A stretch of 64,000 nt of DNA from Oscillatoria sp. FACHB-1407 (lineage in GTDB: Bacteria > Cyanobacteriota > Cyanobacteriia > Elainellales > Elainellaceae): contig NZ_JACJSA010000003.1 of the NCBI RefSeq assembly GCF_014697545.1, forward strand, positions 463,060-527,059. The letters run 5' to 3'. The position numbers and the translations under genes were made by a program. The stretch's first letter is position 1, and every line of letters begins with the position of its first letter. Shown in pieces: positions 1 through 8,581 of this stretch. The notes beneath the pieces are model-generated. The model saw only the letters and a list, made by a program, of their open reading frames with translations, ran no database searches and had not been told where the DNA came from.

Positions 1-119
1 TGGAGACTAACGGCAGGTTGGGAAACATAGAGGCTATCAGCAGCACGCTTAAAACTTCCCTCGGCGGCGATCGCCTTGAGAATCCGTAACTGATCAAGAG
101 TAAAAGGAAGATCAGACAT
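1..119 (-). CDS. rbcR: LysR-family regulator, RbcR-like (5' end only)
   Basis: Only the first 39 codons are present; the gene runs off the left edge. Reading leftward from the ATG at 117-119 gives [20 protein letters not shown] and then a helix-turn-helix with [17 protein letters not shown], the typical LysR N-terminus and very close to cyanobacterial/plastid RbcR (Ycf30), the activator of RuBisCO genes. The LysR assignment is secure; the RbcR paralogue assignment is from memory of its N-terminus. It is transcribed divergently from the PAP-like cluster across about 350 bp. Confidence 0.75.
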   Translation of the reverse strand, partial: MSDLPFTLDQLRILKAIAAEGSFKRAADSLYVSQPAVSL

Positions 120-471
120 GAGTGCTAAACCTGAGAAACAGAAAAACCCTAAGGTTTCAATTCATTAAGAAACAATCCGGGACGGGCAAGGAATTCTTGA
201 AAAAACTAGAAAGGTCAGGTTTCCAGAGTAGCGGCTTGAAAGAATTGTGAAGTCTTACACCCCTTGATTCTCCTAATTCCGTTCTGTTAGCCAAGCCCAT
301 TGACTCAACACAACACGAATAGAATTTAAGTAAATTGAACTACGGAGAATCATAATCAATCAATGGATTCTAGGTCGATGGAAACTTTACAACACTCAAC
401 TTGCCAACTCTGCACCGTATTTCTGGCACCCGTCTTGCTGAAGTAAGCAATTATTAGTATTAGAGCATCTT
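120..471. other. Divergent intergenic region
   Basis: This 352-bp spacer separates the rbcR-like gene (left) from the LC7-like gene (right), so promoters for both directions are expected here. I see no convincing -35/-10 pair, no tRNA and no strong hairpin. The LC7-like start is preceded by AT-rich sequence without a clear Shine-Dalgarno. Confidence 0.4.
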
Positions 472-1425
472 ATGAAGCGGGAGGTTGTTCAGGATTTTTT
501 GAATTTACCAGGGATTGCAGGAATTGCCCTGATGGATGGGCGATCGCGCCCCTATTTTTGTGGTGTTGACCAGGCTCTCAACTTTCAACAAAAGGAAGCA
601 TTAGCCCAAGGCATCCAGCAGGTCGTTGAAACAACCCCTGATGGGTTTGAATTTTTTGAGTTTCAGTTCACCGAGCATCAGGTTTACATCTATAAATTAG
701 ACCACGGCATCATTCTTCTTGTGCTGACCAGTAGCAATCTAATGTTCCAAACATATGCTAAAGCGATTGAGCAACTGAAAGCCGAGCTTCATGAAGATGC
801 CAGCAACGCGATCGCTACATTTCGCTTGTTAGCCGGAAACATTACTCTATCTAATCAAGCTTACTGGAAACAGCGATCCGACGTATCGTCTTCTACCCTA
901 TCAGGTCTGTCATCCAACTCGTCCGGCACAAACACAAAAGTCTCGGTTCAAACTCAAAATGGTTCCCACAGCACTCCAATTGCGGCTACCCCTCATCCCT
1001 CCAGCCAAAACTTGACTCAGTATGTTGCATCTGCCAACCCACTGACACAACCACACGTCAATCACTCTGCTGTAGACGCTCACGTTAACTTGAAAGAGTT
1101 GCTCGTAGCTCTCAACCACCTGAGTCAATTTACAACCCAATATTTGGGAACGACTGTCATTACCAACTATTGGAAGTCAACCCGTCCAGACATTGAGTGG
1201 CTTAACAATTTTCAGATTGACCGTTCTGCCCATTTCACGTTCACCAACCCTCCCTCGGCTAATTCCACTCAGACCATCAGTTCAAAAGAACATGAGTATT
1301 TGCAGCAATGGATTTCAGCCTTTGTTGCCCGCTGCTCTAAAGTCATCCGTGATTTCCCAATCATTATTGAACAAAGAGCATTGGACGATCGCCAAAAGAA
1401 TTTGTTGCTAAAAAACAACCCTTAA
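472..1425 (+). CDS. Roadblock/LC7-like protein of unknown function
   Basis: A 317-residue protein. Residues about 1-110 look like a Roadblock/LC7 fold: LNLPGIAGIALMDG, an FEFFEFQF strand, then YIYKLDHGIILLVLT. Residues about 135-200 are Ser/Thr/Asn/Gln-rich and probably disordered. Residues about 205-315 form a second conserved-looking domain with no motif I recognise. No signal peptide or membrane segment. It ends 27 bp before the ferredoxin gene on the same strand, so the two are probably cotranscribed. LC7 domains usually scaffold small GTPases or regulators; here a role beside the PAP-like genes is inference from position only. Confidence 0.75.
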   Translation: MKREVVQDFLNLPGIAGIALMDGRSRPYFCGVDQALNFQQKEALAQGIQQVVETTPDGFEFFEFQFTEHQVYIYKLDHGIILLVLTSSNLMFQTYAKAIEQLKAELHEDASNAIATFRLLAGNITLSNQAYWKQRSDVSSSTLSGLSSNSSGTNTKVSVQTQNGSHSTPIAATPHPSSQNLTQYVASANPLTQPHVNHSAVDAHVNLKELLVALNHLSQFTTQYLGTTVITNYWKSTRPDIEWLNNFQIDRSAHFTFTNPPSANSTQTISSKEHEYLQQWISAFVARCSKVIRDFPIIIEQRALDDRQKNLLLKNNP

Positions 1426-1452
1426 TCTTAATCTTTCTGGAGTAATCCCCCA

Positions 1453-1938
1453 ATGGCTAAAACTGTCAGATTAGAACCCATCGCTCAAGAAACCTCTGTC
1501 GAAACGAACGGCAATTTGTTATCTGTTCTGATTAACAAAGACCTGGATGTATTGAGAGAGTGCGGCGGACGGGGCATGTGTGCCACCTGCCATGTGTATG
1601 TGGTTGAAGGCATGGAAGGGCTTTCTCCCATTAATCGTCGCGAACAGCGCACGCTAGAAGTCATTACATCTTGTAAGACAAACTCTCGGTTAGCCTGTCA
1701 GGCACGTGTTTTAGCCAATGGTGTGGTGGTTGAGCTTCCTCCAGGGATGTACATCAACTCACTGCAAGATATTGAGGCGTTAATTGGACGGCGAGCAGAC
1801 CAGAACCTCCTCCACCCCATTACTGGTCAGGTCCTCGTCGAAGAGGGCAAATTAATTACTCGCTCGGTACTCAAGCAGCTTGAAAACACGCCTACTTTCA
1901 AGGTTGGCGAATTTTTCTCGCACAGTGTTGATGCTTAG
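1453..1938 (+). CDS. 2Fe-2S ferredoxin, PAP-operon type
   Basis: A 161-residue soluble ferredoxin. The cluster ligands are C37, C43, C46 and C82 (ECGGRGMCATC, then RLACQ), i.e. Cx5Cx2C...C spacing like bacterial/adrenodoxin-type rather than plant-type PetF (Cx4C). About 60 extra C-terminal residues follow the ferredoxin fold. GGAG at 1438 lies upstream of the ATG. Similar ferredoxins occur in the Synechocystis slr0144-slr0152 operon linked to photosystem II assembly. The electron partner is unknown; a redox role with the V4R proteins downstream is inferred. Confidence 0.85.
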   Translation: MAKTVRLEPIAQETSVETNGNLLSVLINKDLDVLRECGGRGMCATCHVYVVEGMEGLSPINRREQRTLEVITSCKTNSRLACQARVLANGVVVELPPGMYINSLQDIEALIGRRADQNLLHPITGQVLVEEGKLITRSVLKQLENTPTFKVGEFFSHSVDA

Positions 1939-2265
1939 GATTGTGGATTTAATAGATCCGCAAACTGTACGGGCGGGTTTAGCAGACTAATCTCTGCCCT
2001 GCAATGGATTTGACGACACAACCCGCCCCTACGAAATATCGAACTTATTTAATTCCCATTCCTTAGATAACGTCAGTTCAACTGAAGAGCCTGGCGAATG
2101 AATTCGCGGCTACCGGAGCCAAGTCTGCCTTGTATGTTGAGAGAAGGTGGCAGACTACCGCAAATCAAGGGTTAGACGAACCGACGTAGGTCGGTTTTGT
2201 TCCTACAGCTGTGAAACTCCCGTCCGCAGGTAAAGCTCCCGCACGACCCGAATAATACGTTAATC

Positions 2266-2300
2266 AAGGGGCGATCGCAGAATAGGTGCGATCGCCCCTT
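2266..2300. repeat. HIP1-containing perfect inverted repeat
   Basis: AAGGGGCGATCGCA (2266-2279) and TGCGATCGCCCCTT (2287-2300) are perfect 14-bp inverted arms around a 7-nt loop, each arm carrying a HIP1 core. It could fold as a stable hairpin downstream of the ferredoxin gene. No U-tract follows, so an intrinsic terminator is only possible. Confidence 0.8.
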
Positions 2301-2313
2301 GTTGTGTTGCCTG

Positions 2314-2400
2314 TTATAGCCGTAGCCACATTCAATGCGGCAGAGGCGAGTCAGGAAGCCTTCCCAGAATCCGTGTTTGAGCCATTGTCCTTGTCTTAAG
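2314..2400 (-). repeat. Dispersed non-coding repeat, copy 1 of 3
   Basis: The reverse complement of this segment reads CTTAAGACAAGGAC ... TTCTGGGAAGGCTTCCTGACTC ... CGCATTGAATGTGGCTACGG, ending TATAA. It matches the copy at 17857-17953 nearly end to end and the shorter copy at 52554-52598. It has no coding potential; it looks like a cyanobacterial intergenic repeat family. Confidence 0.8.
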
Positions 2401-2674
2401 CTGGCTGACCCAAGCGATAAAACCGGAAGAGTTGAGAATGAGTAGGACTGTTTGATGAATGCCTTACAAATAAGAGAGATTAAAATACGTAAATTTGAGA
2501 TTAAAAAGCGTAAACTTTACGTTTTCTAAACTTGATGGGTTATTTCCGGAAAAACACCTGGACTCAAACAGGGAATTTGAAATTGCATGTAGCTTCTTAA
2601 AGAAAATTAATATTAAGGATTGTGAAGTTATGATGGAGGGCATACTATCTTCAGTTTCTCTTCACAATTCTGTC

Positions 2675-3151
2675 ATGTTGAGCCAAGCTAACCGCCTTAG
2701 TTCCCAAATTGATGGTCGATACGCCGATGACATTGAATTGCAATTCATCAGCGAGTACATTCAATCCTTTCGTCTCAGACTACAAACCTACGAAAAACTG
2801 CAAGCTGCTGAAGCTGAAATTGTTCAGCAGGTTTACGACAAAATGCAGGTGCTCAATCCAGGTCTGTTTGCCCCTGGTAACACCGACCTCAGCAGTAAGT
2901 GGAAGCGCGATACAATCCGAACGTTGCGATATTCTGCGACTGCGATGCTGGTCAATGACCCGGAAACGTTGCAAGAGCGGTTTCTATCTTGGTTTCAAAC
3001 CATCATGCGATCCTTTGGAGCGCAGCAAAGTTGTAATACGACCTACGAAATTATGCAGGAAGTTGTAAAGCAACACCTCACAACCGCTCAAGCAAACTTG
3101 TTCTGCCCAATCCTGGCACTCAACCAACGCTACTTAGGTGCCGAGGTATAG
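2675..3151 (+). CDS. Phycobiliprotein-like globin without bilin cysteine (1)
   Basis: About 158 residues from the ATG at 2675; an in-frame ATG at 2630 would add 15, and the frame stays open to a TTG at 2495, so the start is uncertain. The fold follows allophycocyanin subunits: SEYIQSFRLRLQTYEKLQAAE, then KWKRDTIRTLRYSATAMLVND, the counterpart of the CxRDxxxxLRYxxYxxxxGD helix. The bilin-attaching Cys is replaced (Trp in KWKRD), so the protein is probably uncoloured. It shares the cluster with a second such globin at 5150 and two V4R proteins, suggesting a photosystem or pigment assembly role rather than light harvesting. Confidence 0.75.
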   Translation: MLSQANRLSSQIDGRYADDIELQFISEYIQSFRLRLQTYEKLQAAEAEIVQQVYDKMQVLNPGLFAPGNTDLSSKWKRDTIRTLRYSATAMLVNDPETLQERFLSWFQTIMRSFGAQQSCNTTYEIMQEVVKQHLTTAQANLFCPILALNQRYLGAEV

Positions 3152-4068
3152 GGCAAACATTCATGAGAAGTATTGGAAGGTTGGGGGTCGCCATAGCCTC
3201 CAACCTTGCAGTGATGAACTTGAGTTTGGGATAGCCTCGTTCTGATAGCTGCGAATTGATGTGCCAGGCTGCTTAACCTGAATTGACGGTTCTTTACTAG
3301 CCTGCGAGTGATTCACCAGGCTCTTAACTCAAATCGATGTTGATTAGAAAGTCAATTCCTATTGTGTGAATTTTTTCTTAGAAGGGCTAAGACTTTTCCG
3401 GTTAATGACTTTAGTGCAAGAAAAGTTTACTGAGCCAGGACGGACTTTGATAGTGTGTCGTAAATGATTGATTTACAATCAGCGGAAGGATTGTTGATAG
3501 TCAATATTTTGACTTGATCAGGTTGCAGTGATGCAACGGTTGACTCGAAATAGTTGACTTCACCTTTCCCAACTCACCATTAATTATCAAATCAACTTTT
3601 ACTCATCCTGAGACTAGTAGCCAAAGCATGGAAAAAATGGATTAGCTCCGCCAGATTTGAACCTTTGTCACAGTCTAGAGCGATCGCCCATTAACTGTTC
3701 CTCCGCAACTGCTGGATCTCGATGATGAAAGTACGGTATCTGCTAACCCACTTTATAAATGGCTCTCTGGGCAGGTCTAATGTTGCCCCTTACGTGTTAG
3801 ATCCACGGATTCACAGGGAATATTCAAACTAAGGCCGTTTGTGAAGTCTAATTAAAACTCAAGTTTCAGCTTCAGTACTGCATCAATCAGTTGCATCTCC
3901 TCAATAAAATATCCTCAACTCATCTTCAAATGCCAGGTTTAGCATCGCCACAGCTTCATCAAAATTTGTAACTTTGACGTAAGCATACGTAATCTTCTTC
4001 ACATAGCTCACTCCCGTCCTAAAACTGCCAATTCTTCCTATCCATTCACAATTTGTCAAGAGAGCAAT
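3152..4068. other. Spacer upstream of the V4R gene block
   Basis: A 917-bp non-coding stretch that must carry the promoter of the downstream five-gene block. It begins with an imperfect inverted repeat (3177-3207). Short GTTGACT motifs recur around 3537-3560. I see no RNA gene and no convincing ORF; a 97-codon minus-strand frame at 3901-4194 overlaps the V4R gene and shows no family signature. Confidence 0.4.
3177..3207. repeat. Imperfect hairpin after globin gene
   Basis: AAGGTTGGGGG (3177-3187) pairs with CCTCCAACCTT (3197-3207) with one G-T wobble. It lies 25 bp past the stop codon and may stabilise or end the transcript. There is no T-run, so a classic Rho-independent terminator is not supported. 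Confidence 0.5.
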
Positions 4069-4746
4069 ATGGTGACTGCAACCCAAAACTCTATCCAACT
4101 CAAGCACCCCAAAAAACACAATCACTATGGTTTCCGTGATTTCTTCCACTTCGATGCTGACAAAGGAACCATCGTTGATTGGAACGGCGCACACAATCTC
4201 CTCACCACAGAAGATTTCATCATTGGTCTGGTAGAAGGCTTAGAAGAAGAAGTGGGGGATGCAGCTGCCGCCACCATGTATACCATTGGGTGCGAATGGG
4301 GTAAAAAAGACGCCTTCTTTTTCGAGAAGTGGTTTGAAAAAGAATTCGATCGCAACATCCGTCAAACTAACTTGCTGTTTTTGCTCGAAACCTGGTGGTG
4401 GCCCTTCACCTCTCAAGGCTGGGGACGCTGGGAAGTCGATATGGGCGATCGCAAGCAAGGGTTTATGTTTATCAACATCTTTGACTCAGCCGTGGCGCGC
4501 ACGTTAGGCGATGTCGGTAAGCCCGTCTGCTTTATCTATGCTGGCTTGTTTGCTGGTTTCTTTACAGAATTGGTGAAAAAGCAGTTGGGTTGCATTGAGA
4601 TTCAATGCTACTCGATGGGTGAAACCTACTGTAAGTTTTTGCTGGGTGGACAAGACCGGATTGACGCAGCTGCTTTCTGGCAAAATGAAGGCGCAACTGC
4701 CCGTGATATCGAAAAACGTCTGCGTGCCGGGGAGTTGTTGAGATGA
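4069..4746 (+). CDS. V4R-domain protein (Slr0144-like)
   Basis: A 225-residue soluble protein of the V4R (4-vinyl reductase) fold. The N-terminus HNHYGFRDFFHFDADKGTI and the C-terminal part CIEIQCYSMGETYCKFLLGG, with its spaced cysteines, match the V4R small-molecule-binding region seen in BchJ-like and Slr0144/Slr0147 proteins. It opens a five-gene same-strand block (4069-8496) and overlaps the next gene by 4 bp (ATGA), so translation is probably coupled. From family knowledge, V4R domains bind tetrapyrrole or hydrocarbon ligands; whether this one is enzymatic is not visible from sequence. Confidence 0.85.
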   Translation: MVTATQNSIQLKHPKKHNHYGFRDFFHFDADKGTIVDWNGAHNLLTTEDFIIGLVEGLEEEVGDAAAATMYTIGCEWGKKDAFFFEKWFEKEFDRNIRQTNLLFLLETWWWPFTSQGWGRWEVDMGDRKQGFMFINIFDSAVARTLGDVGKPVCFIYAGLFAGFFTELVKKQLGCIEIQCYSMGETYCKFLLGGQDRIDAAAFWQNEGATARDIEKRLRAGELLR

Positions 4747-5066
4747 GCACTATGACTTTGGCACATACGAACGGAAATGGTTCTGCTGCCCGCGCTGCTG
4801 CTGAAACCTGGTTGACGATGACAGCCCGTGAGTTCTTTTCAGGGATTAACTGGGAAAACAACCCTCCTGAAGTGCAAGAGCTCAAGCTCACTGCGGCACA
4901 AGAAGACGGAGCACCTGCCAATTTGTTGTTGCTGAGTGTGAGCCAGTTTTTTGCAGCAGTGAACTGGGATGGGATGGCGATCGCTCCAACGCCTGCCCCG
5001 TCCACCCCTGAGCCATCCGGAAAGGCAACCGATTTCACGCTAGAGGATTTCTCTGACCTGTTCTAG
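4743..5066 (+). CDS. Small PAP-cluster protein (Slr0145-like)
   Basis: 107 residues whose start overlaps the V4R stop. It contains two imperfect copies of a short motif: TAREFFSGINWEN (about residues 28-40) and SVSQFFAAVNWDG (about 66-78), followed by a Pro-rich linker and an acidic, aromatic tail ending FTLEDFSDLF. No membrane segment. The paired FF(S/A)xxNW motifs look like short linear docking elements, perhaps for the neighbouring V4R or globin proteins (inference). Position matches slr0145 of the Synechocystis PAP operon. Confidence 0.75.
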   Translation: MSTMTLAHTNGNGSAARAAAETWLTMTAREFFSGINWENNPPEVQELKLTAAQEDGAPANLLLLSVSQFFAAVNWDGMAIAPTPAPSTPEPSGKATDFTLEDFSDLF

Positions 5067-5149
5067 CTCACGCTATTCGCCTTCTGCCTATTCCAACTCG
5101 TGGGCACGCAACCTACCACCTTCTATTCCTTATCCAGCCATTTAGACCT

Positions 5150-5641
5150 ATGCACCCACAAATCGAAAGTATCTTTGACGAGGCTGAGAATCGCTATCTC
5201 AAACCCGAAGAGCTGAGCACTCTGGGACAGTATGTTGATTCTCTACCGGAACGGCTCGAAACCTACCGCATTATTCGCGATCGCGAGCTCGACATCATGC
5301 AAGCTGTCGCTGATCAACTGCAAATTGAACTGCCTAACGAAAAAGTAGAAGTGCTTGAGCGGAGCATCAAAAATGCACTACTCACCTTACGCTATTGCGC
5401 GATGGGCATGTTGTTAAACGACGAAGCTCTCGTGAAGGAACGTCTGATCAGTTGGTTGAGCCAAACCATCAAGGTTTATAACACTCAAGTAGTTGACTCA
5501 ACCCTTCATCGGTTATTAAACCAGCAACTCAGTCAAGTGCTCACCCCCAAACAGGTAATGCTGATCAATACCACGCTAAACTCGGCGCAAGACGCACTGT
5601 TGGGGCAGGAAACGCTGACTGCCTCTGCATTGGGGTGGTAA
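5150..5641 (+). CDS. Phycobiliprotein-like globin without bilin cysteine (2)
   Basis: 163 residues with the phycobilisome globin pattern: LGQYVDSLPERLETYRIIRDRE, then LERSIKNALLTLRYCAMGMLLND, aligned with the bilin-binding helix of allophycocyanin. The Cys of the CxRD motif is absent (LERS), although an off-position Cys follows LRY. A paralogue of the 2675 gene, with 83 bp before it and 63 bp after it, in the same block as both V4R genes. Probably a non-pigmented structural or assembly protein; the start is the only good ATG. Confidence 0.8.
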   Translation: MHPQIESIFDEAENRYLKPEELSTLGQYVDSLPERLETYRIIRDRELDIMQAVADQLQIELPNEKVEVLERSIKNALLTLRYCAMGMLLNDEALVKERLISWLSQTIKVYNTQVVDSTLHRLLNQQLSQVLTPKQVMLINTTLNSAQDALLGQETLTASALGW

Positions 5642-5704
5642 ATCAGGGGTCATTCAACAATTCTCATCACTTCTAATCCAATCTTTATCCTGGGTTCATG
5701 CGCT

Positions 5705-6358
5705 ATGATTTCCGTTGCTGACTTACTCACAAATAATCGCGTTCCTGGTAATTATTTTGCGACTGATGCCTATGTCCGGGGTGATCTGGAAATGGGCTTG
5801 CTCGAAAATCGTCAGGGCGATCGCCTCTTAGCCCTTCCAGAAACCTTCATTCAAGCGATCTATGCTGGCTTAGAGCAAGAAACTGGACAAGCGTCTCGGT
5901 TGGTGTTGTTTAACTGTGGTCGCTGGTGGGGTAAAAGCTTTTACACCCGCTTTGCAGAGCAGATTGGCGATTACTACGATGTGGCTATCTCTGAAATGCC
6001 CATGGTTGAGTTTCTTCAGGCTCTCCAACAGTGCTGGATCACACATGGTTGGGGAAAAATTGACCTGGATCAAACCTATCAACACTCTGGCTTTTTAGTG
6101 GTCAAGGTGTGGAATTCTCCCTTTGCAAAACTGGCTCCCCAAAAGGATCAACCCGTCTGCCACTTAGAGGCAGGGGCGTTGGCTGCTTTCTTCAGCCAGC
6201 TTTCGGGTCGAGAGCTACATTGTGTTCAAACCACCTGTGAATCGATGGGGGCAGACTGTAATCGGTTTGTTTTAGGCTTACCAAAACGGTTAGAACCCGC
6301 AGAAACCATGGTGACTAATCTCGACCATGAGAGCATCATGCAACAGCTCTGCAATTAA
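5705..6358 (+). CDS. V4R-domain protein (Slr0147-like)
   Basis: 217 residues, paralogous to the V4R protein at 4069. Shared features include GDLEMGLLENRQGDRLLALPETFI, LFNCGRWWGKSFY in the middle, and the Cys-rich end CVQTTCESMGADCNRFVLG. The two V4R proteins bracket the small protein and second globin, the same arrangement as slr0144 to slr0147. Likely soluble or peripherally thylakoid-associated and possibly pigment-binding; no catalytic residues can be assigned. Confidence 0.85.
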   Translation: MISVADLLTNNRVPGNYFATDAYVRGDLEMGLLENRQGDRLLALPETFIQAIYAGLEQETGQASRLVLFNCGRWWGKSFYTRFAEQIGDYYDVAISEMPMVEFLQALQQCWITHGWGKIDLDQTYQHSGFLVVKVWNSPFAKLAPQKDQPVCHLEAGALAAFFSQLSGRELHCVQTTCESMGADCNRFVLGLPKRLEPAETMVTNLDHESIMQQLCN

Positions 6359-6534
6359 TTAGAATTGGTAAGTGGGGCTAGACGTTAGATAACCGTTTCT
6401 GGTTACTGGTCAATAGCCAATTCCGAATGACGAATGAGCCATGACGAATGACTGTTTTATGTAGCATGACTCGTGCTCAATTGCTTAGATAGTATTACTC
6501 ACTGTCGTTCATCGAGTGGAAATCTACCGTTGTT

Positions 6535-8496
6535 GTGTCAAGTCCACTGGGAACCGAGCTAAAACGCTCAAAATATCGCCTCTTGGGGCTGGTTGGGCAA
6601 GGGCAATTTGGGCGAGTATTCTGTGCGGCTCATCGGCGCACAGGTCGTCTGGTTGCACTCAAAAACCTGGAACATCAGCGGTTTCCAACGCACAAGTTTT
6701 TACGTGAACTCCGCATTTTGTTGAGCTTGCAGCATCCTAACATTGTGACCTGCTATGCCTTAGAGCATACCCGCACAGGTCGCTATTTGGTGATGGACTA
6801 TTGTGAGGGAGGTACCCTCCGCAGTCTGATTGATGGGGATTGCCAACTCAGCGTTAATCAGGCGTTTGAACTAACGAGCGACATTTTAGCTGGGTTAGAT
6901 CACGCCCATAGTCGTGGCATTGTCCATTGCGATATCAAGCCTGACAATATTCTGCTGAACGTCTTGCCGACAGGTTGGGCTGCTCGAATCTCTGATTTTG
7001 GCATTGCTCGCCTGACGCAGGATCTGGCTGGGCATGAAGGATTGGGAAATACGGGGTCACCCGCTTACATGGCTCCAGAACGCTTTTATGGGCAATACTC
7101 CCAATCCTCTGATTTGTATGCTGTGGGAGTGTTGTTGTTTGAGTTGTTGGCTGGATATCGCCCGTTTACAGGCACTCCGGCTGAACTGATGTCTGGGCAT
7201 TTGAACCAACCCCTCAAACTGCCAGAGTCGATTCCGGAGGTATGGCATCCGATTCTGACGACGGCTCTGCAAAAGTTGCCTGCTCGCCGCTTTCGGTCTG
7301 CGTCTGATATGTTGGTTGCGCTGCGAACGGTGGGAGCGATCGCCGGATATAGCACCTGGAGCAAGTCATCCCCGATTTCGTTGCCGTTGTTGCAACCCCT
7401 AACAGTGGTGGAGCCACAGCCCTATGTCGCTCATCAGGCGCGATCGCTGAGTCAGGCGGTGAATCACGTTGCCCTCGTTGTGGCTAACACGAGTGCTGAA
7501 GCGAATGCAGTTGCTAAGGTGGGTACTAGCCCGGAAGTTGCTAAGACCCCCCTGTATTATGCAGGCGATCGACAATTAACGTGTTACGCCGATATCAATG
7601 CGGTGTTTCATACCGACACGGATGAGCCTGTGTCACCGACTGCTGTCGTAGAGCTTCCAGCGACCATTCAACAGCTTATTCCTACGGCGAAGGGATGTTT
7701 TGCGGTGAGTCAGACGGCGATCACCCTGGTTCCAGCACGCGCTTCAGTCGCACCAACGGTAGTCGCTACTTCCGAACAATTTTGCCTTGCAGCAGTGGAG
7801 GCACATGGAGATTGGCTGGCAACGGTATCTCTGTTTGATGGTGGGCGGGGGCAACTGAGCCTGACGGGGCTGGAACAAACGGGGCAATTAACCCAAAGCG
7901 AAGCTCCACGGAGAGCACACCGAGGCTTAGCCCCTGACCCAATTCTGTTGTTGAACCGGGAGAAAGCCCAGCAGTGGTTGCGATTGCTGGCACTGGATGC
8001 TCGTCACATTGCTGTAGTTGCGCGGGTAAGTACCGATGAAAACCTTTCGCGCCGCCGCATTCCTTCTACAGTTAGTACTGTTGTTGAAGTCTGGACTCGG
8101 CGCGGAAAACGATTGGGGACGTTAAGTGTGCCGTTGTGTTTGACTCAAATTTGTCCGACGGTGACTCCCTATCGCATCATGGCAGTCGATCAGTACGATC
8201 CACATGCGTTAGTCATCCTTGATCTCAAGCCATTTCGAGTGCTGCGATTTGGTGTAGAGATTGCACCTGTATTTTTGGAGTCCACCTCGTGGGGCTATAT
8301 CCTCACCGATGCAACAGGGCAGATTGTTGTAATAGACAAGTACGGGCAGCGTCTTGGACGTATTGATGGACCGCAGCATCCGACCGCGATCGCCGCTGTC
8401 AATACTCATGAGTTGTTGGTAACAACATGGGATGGGCAGACAGGAGCTTCCTATCTTATTGATCTATGTGAGTCAGGCATGGATTTGCTCTTTTGA
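6535..8496 (+). CDS. Ser/Thr protein kinase with C-terminal beta-rich domain (Slr0152-like)
   Basis: 653 residues from a GTG start. The kinase domain spans about 12-265: Gly-rich loop GQGQFGRV, Lys43 in ALKNLE, catalytic loop HCDIKPDN (131-138), DFG at 154-156, and APE in YMAPERF. The Arg before the catalytic Asp is Cys, so it is not an RD kinase. Residues about 340-650 are rich in short strands and resemble a degenerate propeller; no membrane helix is seen. It lies 176 bp after the second V4R gene, matching the kinase that closes the Synechocystis PAP operon (slr0152), so it may regulate that cluster's products. Confidence 0.85.
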   Translation: MSSPLGTELKRSKYRLLGLVGQGQFGRVFCAAHRRTGRLVALKNLEHQRFPTHKFLRELRILLSLQHPNIVTCYALEHTRTGRYLVMDYCEGGTLRSLIDGDCQLSVNQAFELTSDILAGLDHAHSRGIVHCDIKPDNILLNVLPTGWAARISDFGIARLTQDLAGHEGLGNTGSPAYMAPERFYGQYSQSSDLYAVGVLLFELLAGYRPFTGTPAELMSGHLNQPLKLPESIPEVWHPILTTALQKLPARRFRSASDMLVALRTVGAIAGYSTWSKSSPISLPLLQPLTVVEPQPYVAHQARSLSQAVNHVALVVANTSAEANAVAKVGTSPEVAKTPLYYAGDRQLTCYADINAVFHTDTDEPVSPTAVVELPATIQQLIPTAKGCFAVSQTAITLVPARASVAPTVVATSEQFCLAAVEAHGDWLATVSLFDGGRGQLSLTGLEQTGQLTQSEAPRRAHRGLAPDPILLLNREKAQQWLRLLALDARHIAVVARVSTDENLSRRRIPSTVSTVVEVWTRRGKRLGTLSVPLCLTQICPTVTPYRIMAVDQYDPHALVILDLKPFRVLRFGVEIAPVFLESTSWGYILTDATGQIVVIDKYGQRLGRIDGPQHPTAIAAVNTHELLVTTWDGQTGASYLIDLCESGMDLLF

Positions 8497-8581
8497 CCGT
8501 GGAGCACCCCTATGCGTTGAACCCCGAAAGACAGTATCTTAAGGGTTCTAGTAGGTACTGGCTCTCTATTGTTTATCTCCC

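Larger units (their letters stand above)
1939..2674. other. Repeat-rich spacer inside the PAP-like cluster
   Basis: About 730 bp with no supported gene. It holds a GCGAATGAATTCGCGGCTAC motif near 2094 that recurs as GCGAATCAATTCGCGGCTAC near 22457, an AGTCTGCC/GGCAGACT inverted repeat (about 2130-2156), a short hairpin around AACCGACGTAGGTCGGTT (about 2178), the perfect HIP1-containing hairpin at 2266-2300, and the dispersed repeat copy at 2314-2400. The spacer probably separates two transcription units. Confidence 0.55.

Noticed and set aside
3901..4194. 97-codon minus-strand frame before the first V4R gene
   Set aside because: Overlaps the V4R coding start antisense and has no family signature.
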